Translations under genes and position numbers: made by a program
Notes under the pieces: generated by a model
Told to the model about the DNA's origin: nothing
What the model saw: the letters and a program-made list of their open reading frames with translations, nothing else
Database searches by the model: none
Assembly: GCF_003691365.1 (NCBI RefSeq)
Contig: NZ_CP033087.1
Span: 572,501-636,500, forward strand
Length of the DNA stretch: 64,000 bases
Origin: Commensalibacter melissae
GTDB taxonomy: Bacteria; Pseudomonadota; Alphaproteobacteria; Acetobacterales; Acetobacteraceae
Direction of reading: 5' to 3'
Shown here: one piece after another, positions 9,535-18,047 of the stretch
Layout of the letters: each line of letters opens with the position of its first letter
Numbering within the stretch: position 1 is the first letter of the stretch

Positions 9535-10466
9535 TTCAAAAAGTAAAAATGGCATATTGGCCGCAATTGGCAGCTTTTATAATGTGGTTTGGGACTGCTT
9601 TTCTTACCTATTTTATCAAAAATGCTGATGATTTTCCCAGAACAACTGAATTTGCCTGTCTATGTATCATTATAGCAGTTTTTTGTGTAGTAACGCTTCC
9701 ATTTAATAAAGTTAGATATTATGGACCATGGTTGCTGGCTCTGGCTCTTATTACAGGAGGATGGGAAATTGTACAGGCAAAGTGGTTGTTATTGCCGCGT
9801 CCTTTTTTTGGTGCACCACAGGAATTGTTGGATGTATTCATAACAGATTGGTATCGCTTACTGGATTCCCTATTACATTCCCTAACGTTGCTGTTGGGAG
9901 GATATATTTTTGGTTGTCTTATTGGCTTTTTAATCGGAATAGGAATGGGATGGTCTTTACGTTTTGGCTATTGGGCCCATCCTGTATTGAGGTTTTTTGG
10001 ACCTTTGCCACCTGTAGCTTTTTTACCTTTACTTTTTGCTGTTATACCATCCAGTTGGTTGGCGGGTGAACTGTTAATGGCATTTGCCGCCGCTTTTCCT
10101 GTTGCAGTATTGACATGGTCAGGAATTGCAGGGGTCAATCCGGGATATTATGATGTTGCCCGAACGATGGGAGCAAGCTCATCCTTCTTGATTCGTCATG
10201 TTGCCATTCCTGCAGCTTTACCTTTTGTTTTTGTAGGGATGTTCATGGCTTTGGGTTCCTGTTTCTATATGCTTGTCGTAGCGGAAATGCTGGGGGTAAA
10301 AGCAGGTCTCGGGTTCTATATGCAATGGGCGCAGGGATGGGCTGCCTATCCAAATATGTATGCGGCTTTAATCATCATGGCGGTAATGTGCACAAGCTTC
10401 ATGACCCTACTTTTTAAAATTAGGAATCGTTTACTGCGTTGGCAAAAAGAAAGTATTAAATGGTAG
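9531..10466 (+). CDS. ABC importer permease (SsuC/TauC-like), 311 aa
   Basis: This is a polytopic membrane protein. Two or more extra N-terminal membrane segments (about residues 10-75) precede the usual BPD_transp_1 core. The EAA loop that docks the ATPase is visible near residues 203-222 (GYYDVARTMGASSSFLIRHV). Length is slightly above the 250-280 typical of SsuC/TauC because of the N-terminal extension. Its start overlaps the stop of the binding protein gene (ATGA), and the ATPase gene starts 6 bases after it, so the three are translationally coupled. It forms the inner-membrane channel of the importer. Confidence 0.88.
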   Translation: MIQKVKMAYWPQLAAFIMWFGTAFLTYFIKNADDFPRTTEFACLCIIIAVFCVVTLPFNKVRYYGPWLLALALITGGWEIVQAKWLLLPRPFFGAPQELLDVFITDWYRLLDSLLHSLTLLLGGYIFGCLIGFLIGIGMGWSLRFGYWAHPVLRFFGPLPPVAFLPLLFAVIPSSWLAGELLMAFAAAFPVAVLTWSGIAGVNPGYYDVARTMGASSSFLIRHVAIPAALPFVFVGMFMALGSCFYMLVVAEMLGVKAGLGFYMQWAQGWAAYPNMYAALIIMAVMCTSFMTLLFKIRNRLLRWQKESIKW

Positions 10467-10472
10467 GAATGT

Positions 10473-11228
10473 ATGGCAGAAAAACAAAGGATTGACATCA
10501 CACATTTAAGCCATGGTTATAGTCTGGATAATGATGATTTGCCGGTATTGGATGATATTAATCTGACAATTGAACCACAGGAATTTGTTGTCATACTGGG
10601 CCCATCAGGATGTGGTAAATCAACATTGTTACGAATGATAGCGGGGCTTGAGCAACCTTTGAATGGATTGATTCAGGCAAATGGACAGGAAATTTCTGAG
10701 GCAGATCCATCAAGAGTGGTTGTTTTTCAGGATCCGACCCTATATCCATGGTTGACAGTTTGGGATAATGTAAATTTGGGTTTCAAAATCCGTAAGGAAA
10801 AGAACGATCATGCCGTTCAACTGATGCTTGAATTGATCGGGTTGAATAGTTTTAAAAATGCCTACCCTCGACAATTATCGGGTGGCATGGCACAAAGGGT
10901 GGCGTTGGCCAGAGCCCTGGTTAATGATCCAGGCATTCTTATTTTGGATGAACCATTGGGAAAATTGGACAGCCTGACTCGCATTACAATGCAAAATGAG
11001 TTGGTTCATTTATGGCAACAAAGAAAATTCACGGCAATTATGGTAACCCATGATATTGAGGAGGCATTGTTACTGGCAACGCGCATCATTGTCATGCGAC
11101 AACGTCCAGCACATATCATAGGTGAATTTCGGCTCAATATGGATTATCCAAGACATAGAGACTCGGAAGAACTGATTAGAATTCGTAAAGATATATTTTA
11201 TCTTTTGGGTCATCAATCTGATTGGTAA
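10473..11228 (+). CDS. ABC importer ATP-binding protein (SsuB/TauB-like), 251 aa
   Basis: A complete ATPase: Walker A GPSGCGKST at residues 43-51, Q-loop 'VVFQDPTLYPW' near 83-93, signature LSGGMAQ at 135-141, Walker B 'GILILDEP' ending near 161, and H-loop 'MVTHDIEEA' near 191. The length is normal for the nitrate/sulfonate/taurine subgroup. It energises the importer encoded by the two genes upstream and lies on the cytoplasmic face. No regulator gene is adjacent, and the substrate stays open (sulfonate, taurine, nitrate or similar). Confidence 0.9.
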   Translation: MAEKQRIDITHLSHGYSLDNDDLPVLDDINLTIEPQEFVVILGPSGCGKSTLLRMIAGLEQPLNGLIQANGQEISEADPSRVVVFQDPTLYPWLTVWDNVNLGFKIRKEKNDHAVQLMLELIGLNSFKNAYPRQLSGGMAQRVALARALVNDPGILILDEPLGKLDSLTRITMQNELVHLWQQRKFTAIMVTHDIEEALLLATRIIVMRQRPAHIIGEFRLNMDYPRHRDSEELIRIRKDIFYLLGHQSDW

Positions 11229-11580
11229 TGGATTAAAAATATAATTTATATTACATAATTTCATATTAATCACTTGATATAGTATGATATTGAAAAAAAA
11301 CATACTAAATATAGACATTACTATAGAAAAACAATTGACATACTTGGTGGAATTAATATAAAAAAGAGTGATAAATGTTAAAAATTAATACGTGACGGGC
11401 AGTCTTAATATTAATCTAACATTTGTTAATTATTTATCACTCTTTATAAGAAGGTTATATGTCATTATCATAATGTTAAAGTTATACAACCATTGTTCCT
11501 ATTTTGCATTATTTAGACCCATTGTAAAGAGTGATTTGAAAATAATTATTTTTTTTAATTTTTTGCAAATGGAGTAAATA
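11229..11580. other. AT-rich intergenic region with one structured repeat
   Basis: Besides the 14-bp inverted repeat at 11363-11445 and the ribosome binding site (GGAG, 11571-11574) of the next gene, no feature was found. A 61-codon open frame at 11392-11577 has a biased Ile/Leu/Phe/Asn composition and no RBS, and was not accepted as a gene. Confidence 0.5.
11363..11445. repeat. Long-range perfect inverted repeat (14-bp arms, 55-base interior)
   Basis: Positions 11363-11376 (AAAGAGTGATAAAT) are the exact reverse complement of 11432-11445. The interior can form a smaller stem and includes a short GC-richer patch (GTGACGGGCAGTC) inside very AT-rich DNA. It lies in the 352-base gap between the ABC importer and the small gene at 11581. 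No U-run follows either arm, so it is not a classic terminator. A structured 5' leader, a small RNA or a relic of a mobile sequence are possible. Confidence 0.5.
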
Positions 11581-11967
11581 ATGCAAAAAAATGATAAAAA
11601 TCAATTGAGATTTAGTCTTTCAATTCCATCTCATGCTGGAAAAGTTAATAAAATCACAGAAAAATATCGATCTCATACAAGTTTGTCTCATGATCAATAT
11701 ATTCATGCTCGACGTTTGAGATTACCACCGTTTTGCTTGGAGTTTGAAAAAATATCTCAAAAACTTAATGTTCCTCTGGATCAAATTAAAATTGCCTTAA
11801 GAGGTATAAGAACAAGAAATAAAGATCCTAAACGTGGCATGTTAAATTGTGATAGACGTTCAAGAGAAATAATTTTGGCGATGGCTAAAAAATTTAATGA
11901 ACCAGTTTACAAGGTTATACAACGTTTATTGATAGAATCTGCATGGGATAAAAAAATTACTAATTAA
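11581..11967 (+). CDS. Small basic protein of unknown function, 128 aa
   Basis: The ATG is preceded by a well-placed GGAG box (11571-11574, 6-base spacer), and the gene is followed by a strong hairpin at 12007-12037, so it looks like a real monocistronic gene. The protein is hydrophilic and very basic (many R and K) with no signal peptide or membrane segment. Helical segments near residues 50-70 (FCLEFEKISQKLNVPLDQIKIAL) and 95-118 (REIILAMAKKFNEPVYKVIQ) could form a DNA- or RNA-binding helical bundle. I do not recognise the family. The strange upstream inverted repeat may be its leader. Confidence 0.6.
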   Translation: MQKNDKNQLRFSLSIPSHAGKVNKITEKYRSHTSLSHDQYIHARRLRLPPFCLEFEKISQKLNVPLDQIKIALRGIRTRNKDPKRGMLNCDRRSREIILAMAKKFNEPVYKVIQRLLIESAWDKKITN

Positions 11968-12006
11968 TTTTTACTAGATAACTTATCAAATCTACGTTTT
12001 ACTATT

Positions 12007-12037
12007 AAAGAGCGGCAATAATATTATTGCCCTCTTT
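12007..12037. terminator. Strong bidirectional hairpin between convergent genes
   Basis: AAAGAG (12007-12012), a bulged C, then GGCAATAAT pairs with ATTATTGCC and CTCTTT (12023-12037), giving 15 base pairs. It lies between the + strand gene ending at 11967 and the - strand ppa gene ending at 12045, as expected of a shared terminator. Confidence 0.75.
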
Positions 12038-12044
12038 ATAGCAT

Positions 12045-12569
12045 TTATTTTTTATACTTTTTAATTGCGGTTTCAATTAATTCACAAGCTTTTGCCTTAT
12101 TGTCCCAGCCTTGGATTTTAACCCATTTACCCTTTTCCAAATCTTTATAATGGGTAAAGAAATGTTCGATTTCTTGGCGGGTAATTTCTGGAAGCTCTGA
12201 AACTTCATGAATTTTCGAGTATAGAGGATGGATTTTATCGTGTGGAACACAGATCACTTTTTCATCCATGCCTGATTCATCCTCCATTTTTAAAACACCG
12301 ATTGGACGGGCACGAATAACACTACCTGGAACCACCGCTTCCGGAATCAAAACCAGCATGTCAATAGGGTCACCATCAGCTGCAAGGGTGTTGGGAATAA
12401 ATCCATAGGCAGCAGGATAAGCCATGGGGGTAAAGACAATACGGTCAACAAAAACAGCACCGCTTTCTTTGTCAACTTCATACTTTACTTTTGAACCCTT
12501 GGGAATTTCAATAACAACATTAATATCATTAGGCACGTCTTTGCCCGGTGCAATCTTAGAAAGATCCAT
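12045..12569 (-). CDS. ppa: Inorganic pyrophosphatase, family I
   Basis: Hydrolyses pyrophosphate to two phosphates in the cytosol, pulling biosynthetic reactions forward. Family I hallmarks are present: 'NVVIEIPKGSKVKYEVDKE', 'YPAAYGFIPNTLA', the metal-binding 'DGDPIDMLV' and the Asp-rich segment 'EDESGMDEKVICVP'. With the start chosen here the protein is 174 residues, the usual length. An in-frame ATG two codons upstream (12575) exists, but the GGAA box sits 7 bases before the 12569 ATG and only about 1 base from the upstream one, so 12569 is preferred. The gene is monocistronic and convergent with the unknown gene at 11581. Confidence 0.95.
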   Translation of the reverse strand: MDLSKIAPGKDVPNDINVVIEIPKGSKVKYEVDKESGAVFVDRIVFTPMAYPAAYGFIPNTLAADGDPIDMLVLIPEAVVPGSVIRARPIGVLKMEDESGMDEKVICVPHDKIHPLYSKIHEVSELPEITRQEIEHFFTHYKDLEKGKWVKIQGWDNKAKACELIETAIKKYKK

Positions 12570-12858
12570 AATCATGTTCCATTATTATTTAAAACAGAAA
12601 TACTAACGAATTGCCGTTGATTTATCAATATATTGAAACGGTTAAATTTCTAGACATGAATGATCAGATAGTTATATCTGGACTTGATCCTAACATTTTG
12701 GAAAAATTATAAAAATATATCTTAAAACTTTTGATGATATCAGGATTATGGATAAATGAAATTGAATGGAATGGGTAATAATCAAAGTTTTTTCGGATAA
12801 ACGTAAAGAAAACGCTTGCAAAAATGATTGTTTTACGGCAAATATGAGCTGCGTCAAC

Positions 12859-12932
12859 GCGCCTGTAGCTCAATTGGTTAGAGCCGACCGCTCATAACGG
12901 CCTGGTTGCAGGTTCGAGTCCTGCCAGGCGCA
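12859..12932 (+). tRNA. tRNA with CAT anticodon (Met elongator, or Ile2 after lysidine modification)
   Basis: A 74-base cloverleaf: acceptor GCGCCTG/CAGGCGC, D-arm GCTC/GAGC with GGTTA loop, anticodon loop CTCATAA, T-arm GCAGG/CCTGC with TTCGAGT. CCA is not encoded. The anticodon stem GACCG/CGGCC has an A-C mismatch at its second pair (28-42), which is unusual. Met versus Ile2 identity cannot be decided from the sequence alone; elongator Met is more likely. Confidence 0.93.
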
Positions 12933-13039
12933 GACGCTTTTTATCCAGCCTGAGGGCAATAAAAGATAACGGTGATTGTCTCAGGTTCTTCCCCCTAAAT
13001 ATTTAATACTAGATAGATGATATAAGGAGCTTCTTAACG

Positions 13040-14719
13040 ATGGCTGGGCCTCAATATGTATACGTGATGAAAGATTTGACAAAGGCTTATCCCGGTGGTC
13101 GTGAAGTGTTTAAAGGCATAACTTTGTCTTTTCTGCCTGGGGTAAAGATTGGTGTTCTTGGGGTCAATGGTGCGGGTAAATCAACTCTATTACGCATTAT
13201 GGCAGGCAAGGATAAGGAATTTGGCGGGGAAGCCTGGGCAGCTGATGGAATCAGGGTTGGATATTTAGAACAAGAACCGCAGCTGGATGAAACTAAAACG
13301 GTTGGTGAAAATGTTGCCGAAGGTTTTGGCCCTTTAAAAAAGGCTGTTGATCGGTTTAACGAAATTTCAATGAAATTTGCCGAGCCGATGGATGATGACA
13401 CCATGAATGCCTTGTTGGCAGAACAGGCTGATCTGCAAGAAAAAATTGATGCCGGTAATGGTTGGGAACTTGATCGTCAAATTGAAATTGCCCTTGATGC
13501 GTTACGTTGTCCACCAGCTGATGCAAGAGTCGATAAATTATCAGGAGGTGAGCGACGTCGTGTCGCCCTGTGTCGTCTGTTGCTGGAAAAACCAGATATT
13601 CTTTTATTGGATGAGCCGACAAATCATCTTGATGCGGAAAGTGTTGCATGGTTAGAACAGACATTACGGGAATATGCTGGTACCGTTATTCTGATTACCC
13701 ATGATCGATACTTCCTGGATAACGTTACGAACTGGATTTTGGAAATTGAGCGTGGCCGTGGTTATCCATTCGAGGGTAATTATTCTTCATGGCTTGAACA
13801 AAAGCGCAAACGTCTGGCTCAGGAAGAAAAAGAGGAAAGTGCACGTCAACGGGCCCTGGCTGCAGAACAGCAATGGATCAATTCCTCACCAAAGGCACGT
13901 CAGGCGAAAAGCCAGGCCCGTATTGCAAAATATGAGGAAATGCTTTCTCAAAGCCAGGAAAAGGCAACAGGTGTTGCGGATATATATATTGCCCCTGGCC
14001 CCCGTTTAGGTAATGTTGTTATTGAAGCGGATAATCTCAGCAAAGGATTTGGTGACCGTTTACTAATTGATAAATTGAACTTCAAATTGCCTCCTGGAGG
14101 GATTGTAGGAGTAATCGGTCCAAATGGTGCGGGTAAATCAACCTTGTTCAAAATGATTATAGGTGCTGATAAACCTGATGAAGGTGAGATACGTATTGGT
14201 GATACGGTAAAGTTGGGATATGTTGACCAGTCCCGTCATGAATTGGATCCTAATAAAACCGTATGGGAAGAAATTTCCGGTGGGACGGATGTCCTTTATC
14301 TGGGTAAGCGGGCAATTCCTTCGAGAGCCTATGTTGGAACATTTAATTTCAAGGGATCGGATCAGCAGAAAAAGGTTGGTGTTCTATCCGGTGGTGAACG
14401 AAACCGCGTTCATCTTGCCAAAATGTTAAAACAGGAAAGCAATGTAATCCTGCTGGATGAACCAACCAATGATCTTGATCTCGACACTTTGCGTGTTCTT
14501 GAAGAGGCTTTGGAGGAATTCCCCGGTTGCGCTGTAGTCATCAGCCATGACCGATGGTTTCTGGATCGTCTTGCAACTCATATCCTTGCATTTGAAGGGG
14601 ATAGCCATGTCGAATGGTTTGAAGGCAATTTTGAAGCGTATGAAGAGGATAAGCGACGGCGTCTGGGTCCTGATGCAACAGAACCTAGTCGTATCAAATA
14701 TCGTCCAATTTCACGATAA
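13040..14719 (+). CDS. ettA: ABC-F translation factor EttA (energy-dependent translational throttle)
   Basis: A soluble protein with two ABC ATPase domains and no membrane segments. It binds the ribosomal E site and gates the first steps of elongation according to the ATP/ADP ratio. First domain: Walker [10 protein letters not shown] (41-49), signature LSGGERRR near 167, Walker B '[11 protein letters not shown]'. The inter-domain linker (about 245-310) is charged and helical. Second domain: Walker [10 protein letters not shown] near 360, signature LSGGERNR near 450, '[10 protein letters not shown]'. Total length 559 matches EttA (about 555). A GGAG box at 13025-13028 supports the ATG. A terminator follows at 14745. 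Confidence 0.95.
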   Translation: MAGPQYVYVMKDLTKAYPGGREVFKGITLSFLPGVKIGVLGVNGAGKSTLLRIMAGKDKEFGGEAWAADGIRVGYLEQEPQLDETKTVGENVAEGFGPLKKAVDRFNEISMKFAEPMDDDTMNALLAEQADLQEKIDAGNGWELDRQIEIALDALRCPPADARVDKLSGGERRRVALCRLLLEKPDILLLDEPTNHLDAESVAWLEQTLREYAGTVILITHDRYFLDNVTNWILEIERGRGYPFEGNYSSWLEQKRKRLAQEEKEESARQRALAAEQQWINSSPKARQAKSQARIAKYEEMLSQSQEKATGVADIYIAPGPRLGNVVIEADNLSKGFGDRLLIDKLNFKLPPGGIVGVIGPNGAGKSTLFKMIIGADKPDEGEIRIGDTVKLGYVDQSRHELDPNKTVWEEISGGTDVLYLGKRAIPSRAYVGTFNFKGSDQQKKVGVLSGGERNRVHLAKMLKQESNVILLDEPTNDLDLDTLRVLEEALEEFPGCAVVISHDRWFLDRLATHILAFEGDSHVEWFEGNFEAYEEDKRRRLGPDATEPSRIKYRPISR

Positions 14720-14744
14720 TTTCGGTTATTATTGATTTAAATTG

Positions 14745-14781
14745 AAAAAGCCCATATGATTTTTATCATGATGGGCTTTTT
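14745..14781. terminator. Rho-independent terminator after ettA
   Basis: AAAAAGCCCAT-ATGAT pairs with ATCATGATGGGCTTTTT with one bulge, giving a GC core flanked by A and T runs, so it can work in both directions. It lies 25 bases after the ettA stop and just before the next gene start. Confidence 0.9.
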
Positions 14782-14790
14782 ATGTAAGTT

Positions 14791-15312
14791 TTGATATCTG
14801 TGAACTGGTTGGATTTAAGAACTTCACGTTTGATTTTATCGCCGGTAAATTGGCAGGATATGCCGGATATTTTGGCTTTAAAAACGGATGTATTGACCTT
14901 TAGTAGTATGTTGGGTGGTGTTCGATCTTCATGGCAAGTGCAAAAGGAAATGGCTGAGGATATTCTTTATTGGGGATCACATAGGATTGGCATATATACT
15001 GTCCGCAAGCATATTCAAAATAGAACAGGTCAATTTTTGGGAATAACAGGGATACACTTGCGCAATGATAACCGTGGGCATGCATTGAGATTTGCACTAT
15101 GGGAATGGGCGCAAGGGAAAGGATATGCTCGTGAGGCAGCATTTGCTGTACTATCGGCCGCCCATGAGCGTGGGTATCAACGGATAGTGGCGGTTACCAA
15201 AGAAAGAAATATAGCCTCTCGTCGTATTCTTGGAAGTATTGGCATGAATGTTGAGGAGCAATTCATGCGTCATGGATACAAGATGCTAACCTATGTCAGT
15301 GTATTATCGTAG
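14791..15312 (+). CDS. GNAT-family N-acetyltransferase (RimJ/RimL-like), 173 aa
   Basis: The fold is recognisable from 'LRTSRLILSPVNWQDMPDIL' at the N-terminus, the acetyl-CoA binding region 'WAQGKGYAREAAFAVLSAAHERG' (motif A, about residues 108-130) and 'IVAVTKERNIASRRILGSIGMN' near 135-158. Such enzymes acetylate a protein N-terminus, antibiotic or small amine; the substrate is not predictable. The TTG start lies only 10 bases after the ettA terminator and has a weak RBS. A GTG three codons downstream (14800) is an alternative. It is convergent with the transporter gene at 15483. Confidence 0.85.
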   Translation: MISVNWLDLRTSRLILSPVNWQDMPDILALKTDVLTFSSMLGGVRSSWQVQKEMAEDILYWGSHRIGIYTVRKHIQNRTGQFLGITGIHLRNDNRGHALRFALWEWAQGKGYAREAAFAVLSAAHERGYQRIVAVTKERNIASRRILGSIGMNVEEQFMRHGYKMLTYVSVLS

Positions 15313-15383
15313 AGAGAATGACTGTATAGTCCGACCAAAATTTCAAAAGATATAATGTATATTGTAATTTTTATGCAGACATG

Positions 15384-15442
15384 AAAAATCCAGAATACGG
15401 ACAAAAAAAATTATTTTCTCAGTTAAAGGCACACCCGTATTC
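15384..15442. terminator. Possible terminator hairpin between convergent genes
   Basis: GAATACGG (15393-15400) pairs with CCGTATTC (15435-15442). Flanking AAAAATC and GATTTTTT could extend the helix imperfectly. The loop is long (34 bases), so efficiency is doubtful. Its position between a + gene ending at 15312 and a - gene ending at 15483 fits a terminator. Confidence 0.4.
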
Positions 15443-15482
15443 CAGATTCCAGATTTTTTAAAGAATTATACTTATGAATAAA

Positions 15483-17159
15483 TTATGCTGTTACCTTTTT
15501 TGGTTTGGAGCCTTTGGCACCGTAATATAGAATAAATGCGTAACAAATCAGGGTTAGAAAGAAAGCATGCTGAATTCCAATGGAATCGCTTAGCATTCCC
15601 TGAATGAACGGTACGACTGCACCACCAACAATAGCCATAACTAACAAACTCGATGCCTGTTCTGTTAGAGGGCCCATTTCTGCAATACCAAGTGAGAATA
15701 TGGTTGGGAACATTATAGAGTTGAACAACCCAATTGCCACGATGGAATAAACCGCAACGTACCCTGTGCTAAACATGGTTGTCAATAAAAGACAGAGATT
15801 GATAATTGCACACCAACTTAGCATTTTACTTGGCGAACTTTTGACCATCACGGCTGATCCAACAATCCTGCCAACCATGGTGCCTCCCCAGAATAAAGTA
15901 ACATATTGTGCAGCTTGCTGTTCAGACATTCTGCCTATTTCTGGCAGGGTCAGATAATTTATCATAAAACTGCCCAATGCGACTTCGGCACCAACATAAC
16001 AGAAGATTCCTATAGCGCCCAAAACTGCATGAGGATGTTTGAACACGTCAGAAAGTTTATAGTTTTGTTTCTGTTGGTTTTGATTGTCGTCTTTGTTGGT
16101 AGGTAATTTAAAGATTGCTACAAAGCCAGCCAGTAAAACAAGGATAATTCCAAGCACTGCATAAGGAGTTTGAACAGATTTAGCTTGTTCTTTACGATAC
16201 TGTTCAATTTTAGTATTGGTTGAATCAGAAATATGTTGTTTGAGCTGTGTGAGATTTTCCTGATCAATTGGTTGCAATTTAAGGGTTGAAAAGCTTTCAA
16301 GAGCTTCAACCAAAGACCCGGTTGGAATTTGATCAATTTGTTCAGCGGTGAAATGACTTAATAAGCTTAATTTTTTTTCAGTTGGTATATTGTTTAGTGT
16401 TGTTCCAATTAATTCGGGTGAAAATTTTTGTAATTCTTGTTGGATTAGGGAATCCGGAAGCTTTTCGTATACATAAGGAGGTATGTTTTTCAAAGCATAA
16501 GCAACATTTTCATTGGAGGCCTTTGCAAAAATTGCCTCTATATCATTTGTTGGATTATTTTCAAGAGTTGAAATTAACTGGATGGTTTGTGGATCGGATG
16601 CAATCCTGTTGGGTATTGTATAAGCGGCACCGGTTAAGATTAGAATACTGCCAAGATAAGGAGCAACAGTCGTCCCAAGGGCATTCAAGGCCTGGGCCAT
16701 GTTAAGGCGGCTAGAACTTGTTTTTTGTGGCCCTAAAAGTGTGACATAAGGATTGGCTGAAACTTGCAGGATGGTAATGCCGGTTGCCAAAATAAATAGG
16801 GCAAGAAGGAAAAAGTAGTAATTCGCAATTGTTGCTGCCGGCCAGAATAAAAATGTTCCAATGGCGGCAATAATCAATCCGGTAATGATTCCTTTTTTAT
16901 AGCCAAGCCTAGATACAATTTTGCCTCCTGGAACAGACATTAAAAAATATGCTCCAAAAAACGTGAATTGCACCAGCATCGCTTGTGTGTAATTAAGGTT
17001 AAAGACGGTTTTGAGATGTGGAATTAAAATGTTGTTTAGACAGGTTAAGAAACCCCACATGAAAAACACGATTGAAATAACACTTAAGGCAATAGGGTAA
17101 TTGGTAAATTTATTGTCTTGAGTTGTTATGGTTGACGCTTCATTTGAAGAATGACTCAT
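15483..17159 (-). CDS. Sugar:proton symporter of the FucP/GluP MFS family with large inserted loop, 558 aa
   Basis: An inner-membrane MFS transporter of the fucose/glucose/galactose type: 'FFMWGFLTCLNN' in helix 1, 'GGKIVSRLGYKKG' in the first cytoplasmic loop, 'QVSANPYVTLLG' in helix 4 and 'FWGGTMVGRIVG' in the second half. Family members are about 410-440 residues. This one is 558 because residues about 185-325, between the 'PYLGSILIL' helix and the 'TPYAVLGIILVLLAG' helix, form a hydrophilic helical insertion. By family topology that loop should face the periplasm. No sugar catabolic gene is adjacent, so the sugar is unknown. An ATG start with upstream GGGAA is reasonable. Confidence 0.88.
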   Translation of the reverse strand: MSHSSNEASTITTQDNKFTNYPIALSVISIVFFMWGFLTCLNNILIPHLKTVFNLNYTQAMLVQFTFFGAYFLMSVPGGKIVSRLGYKKGIITGLIIAAIGTFLFWPAATIANYYFFLLALFILATGITILQVSANPYVTLLGPQKTSSSRLNMAQALNALGTTVAPYLGSILILTGAAYTIPNRIASDPQTIQLISTLENNPTNDIEAIFAKASNENVAYALKNIPPYVYEKLPDSLIQQELQKFSPELIGTTLNNIPTEKKLSLLSHFTAEQIDQIPTGSLVEALESFSTLKLQPIDQENLTQLKQHISDSTNTKIEQYRKEQAKSVQTPYAVLGIILVLLAGFVAIFKLPTNKDDNQNQQKQNYKLSDVFKHPHAVLGAIGIFCYVGAEVALGSFMINYLTLPEIGRMSEQQAAQYVTLFWGGTMVGRIVGSAVMVKSSPSKMLSWCAIINLCLLLTTMFSTGYVAVYSIVAIGLFNSIMFPTIFSLGIAEMGPLTEQASSLLVMAIVGGAVVPFIQGMLSDSIGIQHAFFLTLICYAFILYYGAKGSKPKKVTA

Positions 17160-17349
17160 AAACTTAATTCCCTTGTTATTTAGGGTTATATTTTATATCA
17201 AGATGGTTTCTTTTTTAAGGTAAATATAGAAAGGCAATATTTATTTAACAAGAACTCATGAATTATAGCAAAGCATAAAAAGTGTCTGTTAAAAAGGTTT
17301 TTTTTAATTAAACCGTAAAAAATGCCACGAAATTCTTAATCTTGAATTG

Positions 17350-17988
17350 CTATTTGATAATCCATTTATTTTTTTGCGAATTACGCTTTTCCCAACCTTT
17401 TTCTTCAAGCTCTGGTTTATCCCGGATCGTTTGTGGATATCCAACACAGAGGTAAGCGATAAATTCAAGGGTTTCCGGTATTTCAAGAATCTGATGTATA
17501 TCCTTTGGTGTTATGATGGAAACCCATCCAACGCCTATACCATAGGCTCTGGCAGCTAACCAGAAGCTATATATGGCCATAACAGTTGAGTAAGCGGTGG
17601 TTTGCGGCATTGTCTTGCGCCCTAGGCCTTTGCCCTGATCGGGATTGCGTTCGGAAAAAACAGCAATATGATGTGGAGCGTCATCCATTCCGGATAGTTT
17701 TAGAGAATTGTAAAGCTTTTGTTTATCGGAACTGTAATCACGGCTTGCCTGTAAATTATTTTTTTTAAAAACATTATGGATTTTCTGTCGCAATTCGGGC
17801 CTGTTAATTTTGATAAAGTACCAGGGTTCACTCAATCCAACAGAAGGTGCCTTACATGCAAAAGACAATAATTGATCCATTATTTCGTCAGGTATAGGAT
17901 CTGGTTTAAAATGCCTGACATCCCTTCGCCAAGTGAACAGTTGTTCAAGTTCATTTATAAAATGATCTGAAAAACGCTCTTTAGTCAT
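17350..17988 (-). CDS. bluB: 5,6-dimethylbenzimidazole synthase BluB (nitroreductase fold)
   Basis: BluB cleaves reduced FMN with oxygen to make the lower ligand of vitamin B12. The protein is 212 residues, a usual size. It has the BluB pattern 'WRRDVRHFKPDPIP' near 20, 'APSVGLSEPW' near 50, 'YNSLKLSGMDDAP' near 95, 'TTAYSTVMAIYSFWLAARAYGIGVGWVSI' near 130-158 and 'AYLCVGYP' near 180. Ordinary nitroreductases lack the 'APSVGLSEPW' and 'ARAYGIGVGWVSI' combination. No other cobalamin gene is near, so the rest of the pathway or a cobalt-corrinoid salvage route must lie elsewhere. A perfect palindrome lies 26 bases upstream of its start. Confidence 0.85.
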   Translation of the reverse strand: MTKERFSDHFINELEQLFTWRRDVRHFKPDPIPDEIMDQLLSFACKAPSVGLSEPWYFIKINRPELRQKIHNVFKKNNLQASRDYSSDKQKLYNSLKLSGMDDAPHHIAVFSERNPDQGKGLGRKTMPQTTAYSTVMAIYSFWLAARAYGIGVGWVSIITPKDIHQILEIPETLEFIAYLCVGYPQTIRDKPELEEKGWEKRNSQKNKWIIK

Positions 17989-18013
17989 GATTACTGGCAG
18001 GATAATTATTATG

Positions 18014-18037
18014 CCATCATAAAATATTTTATGATGG
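18014..18037. promoter_or_regulatory. Perfect 24-bp palindrome between mlaC and bluB
   Basis: CCATCATAAAAT is followed directly by its reverse complement ATTTTATGATGG. It lies 11 bases after the mlaC stop and 26 bases before the bluB start, both on the - strand. It could be an operator for bluB or a terminator for mlaC. No U-run follows on the - strand, which favours an operator or processing site slightly. Confidence 0.5.
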
Positions 18038-18047
18038 TCAATTTAAT

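Noticed and set aside
11392-11577. 61-codon open frame upstream of the small basic protein gene
   Set aside because: No ribosome binding site, composition dominated by Ile/Leu/Phe/Asn as expected of random AT-rich DNA, and it overlaps the right arm of the inverted repeat.
13087-14608. Several long antisense or shifted frames within ettA
   Set aside because: They are shadows of a strongly coding, well-conserved gene and have no motifs or initiation signals.
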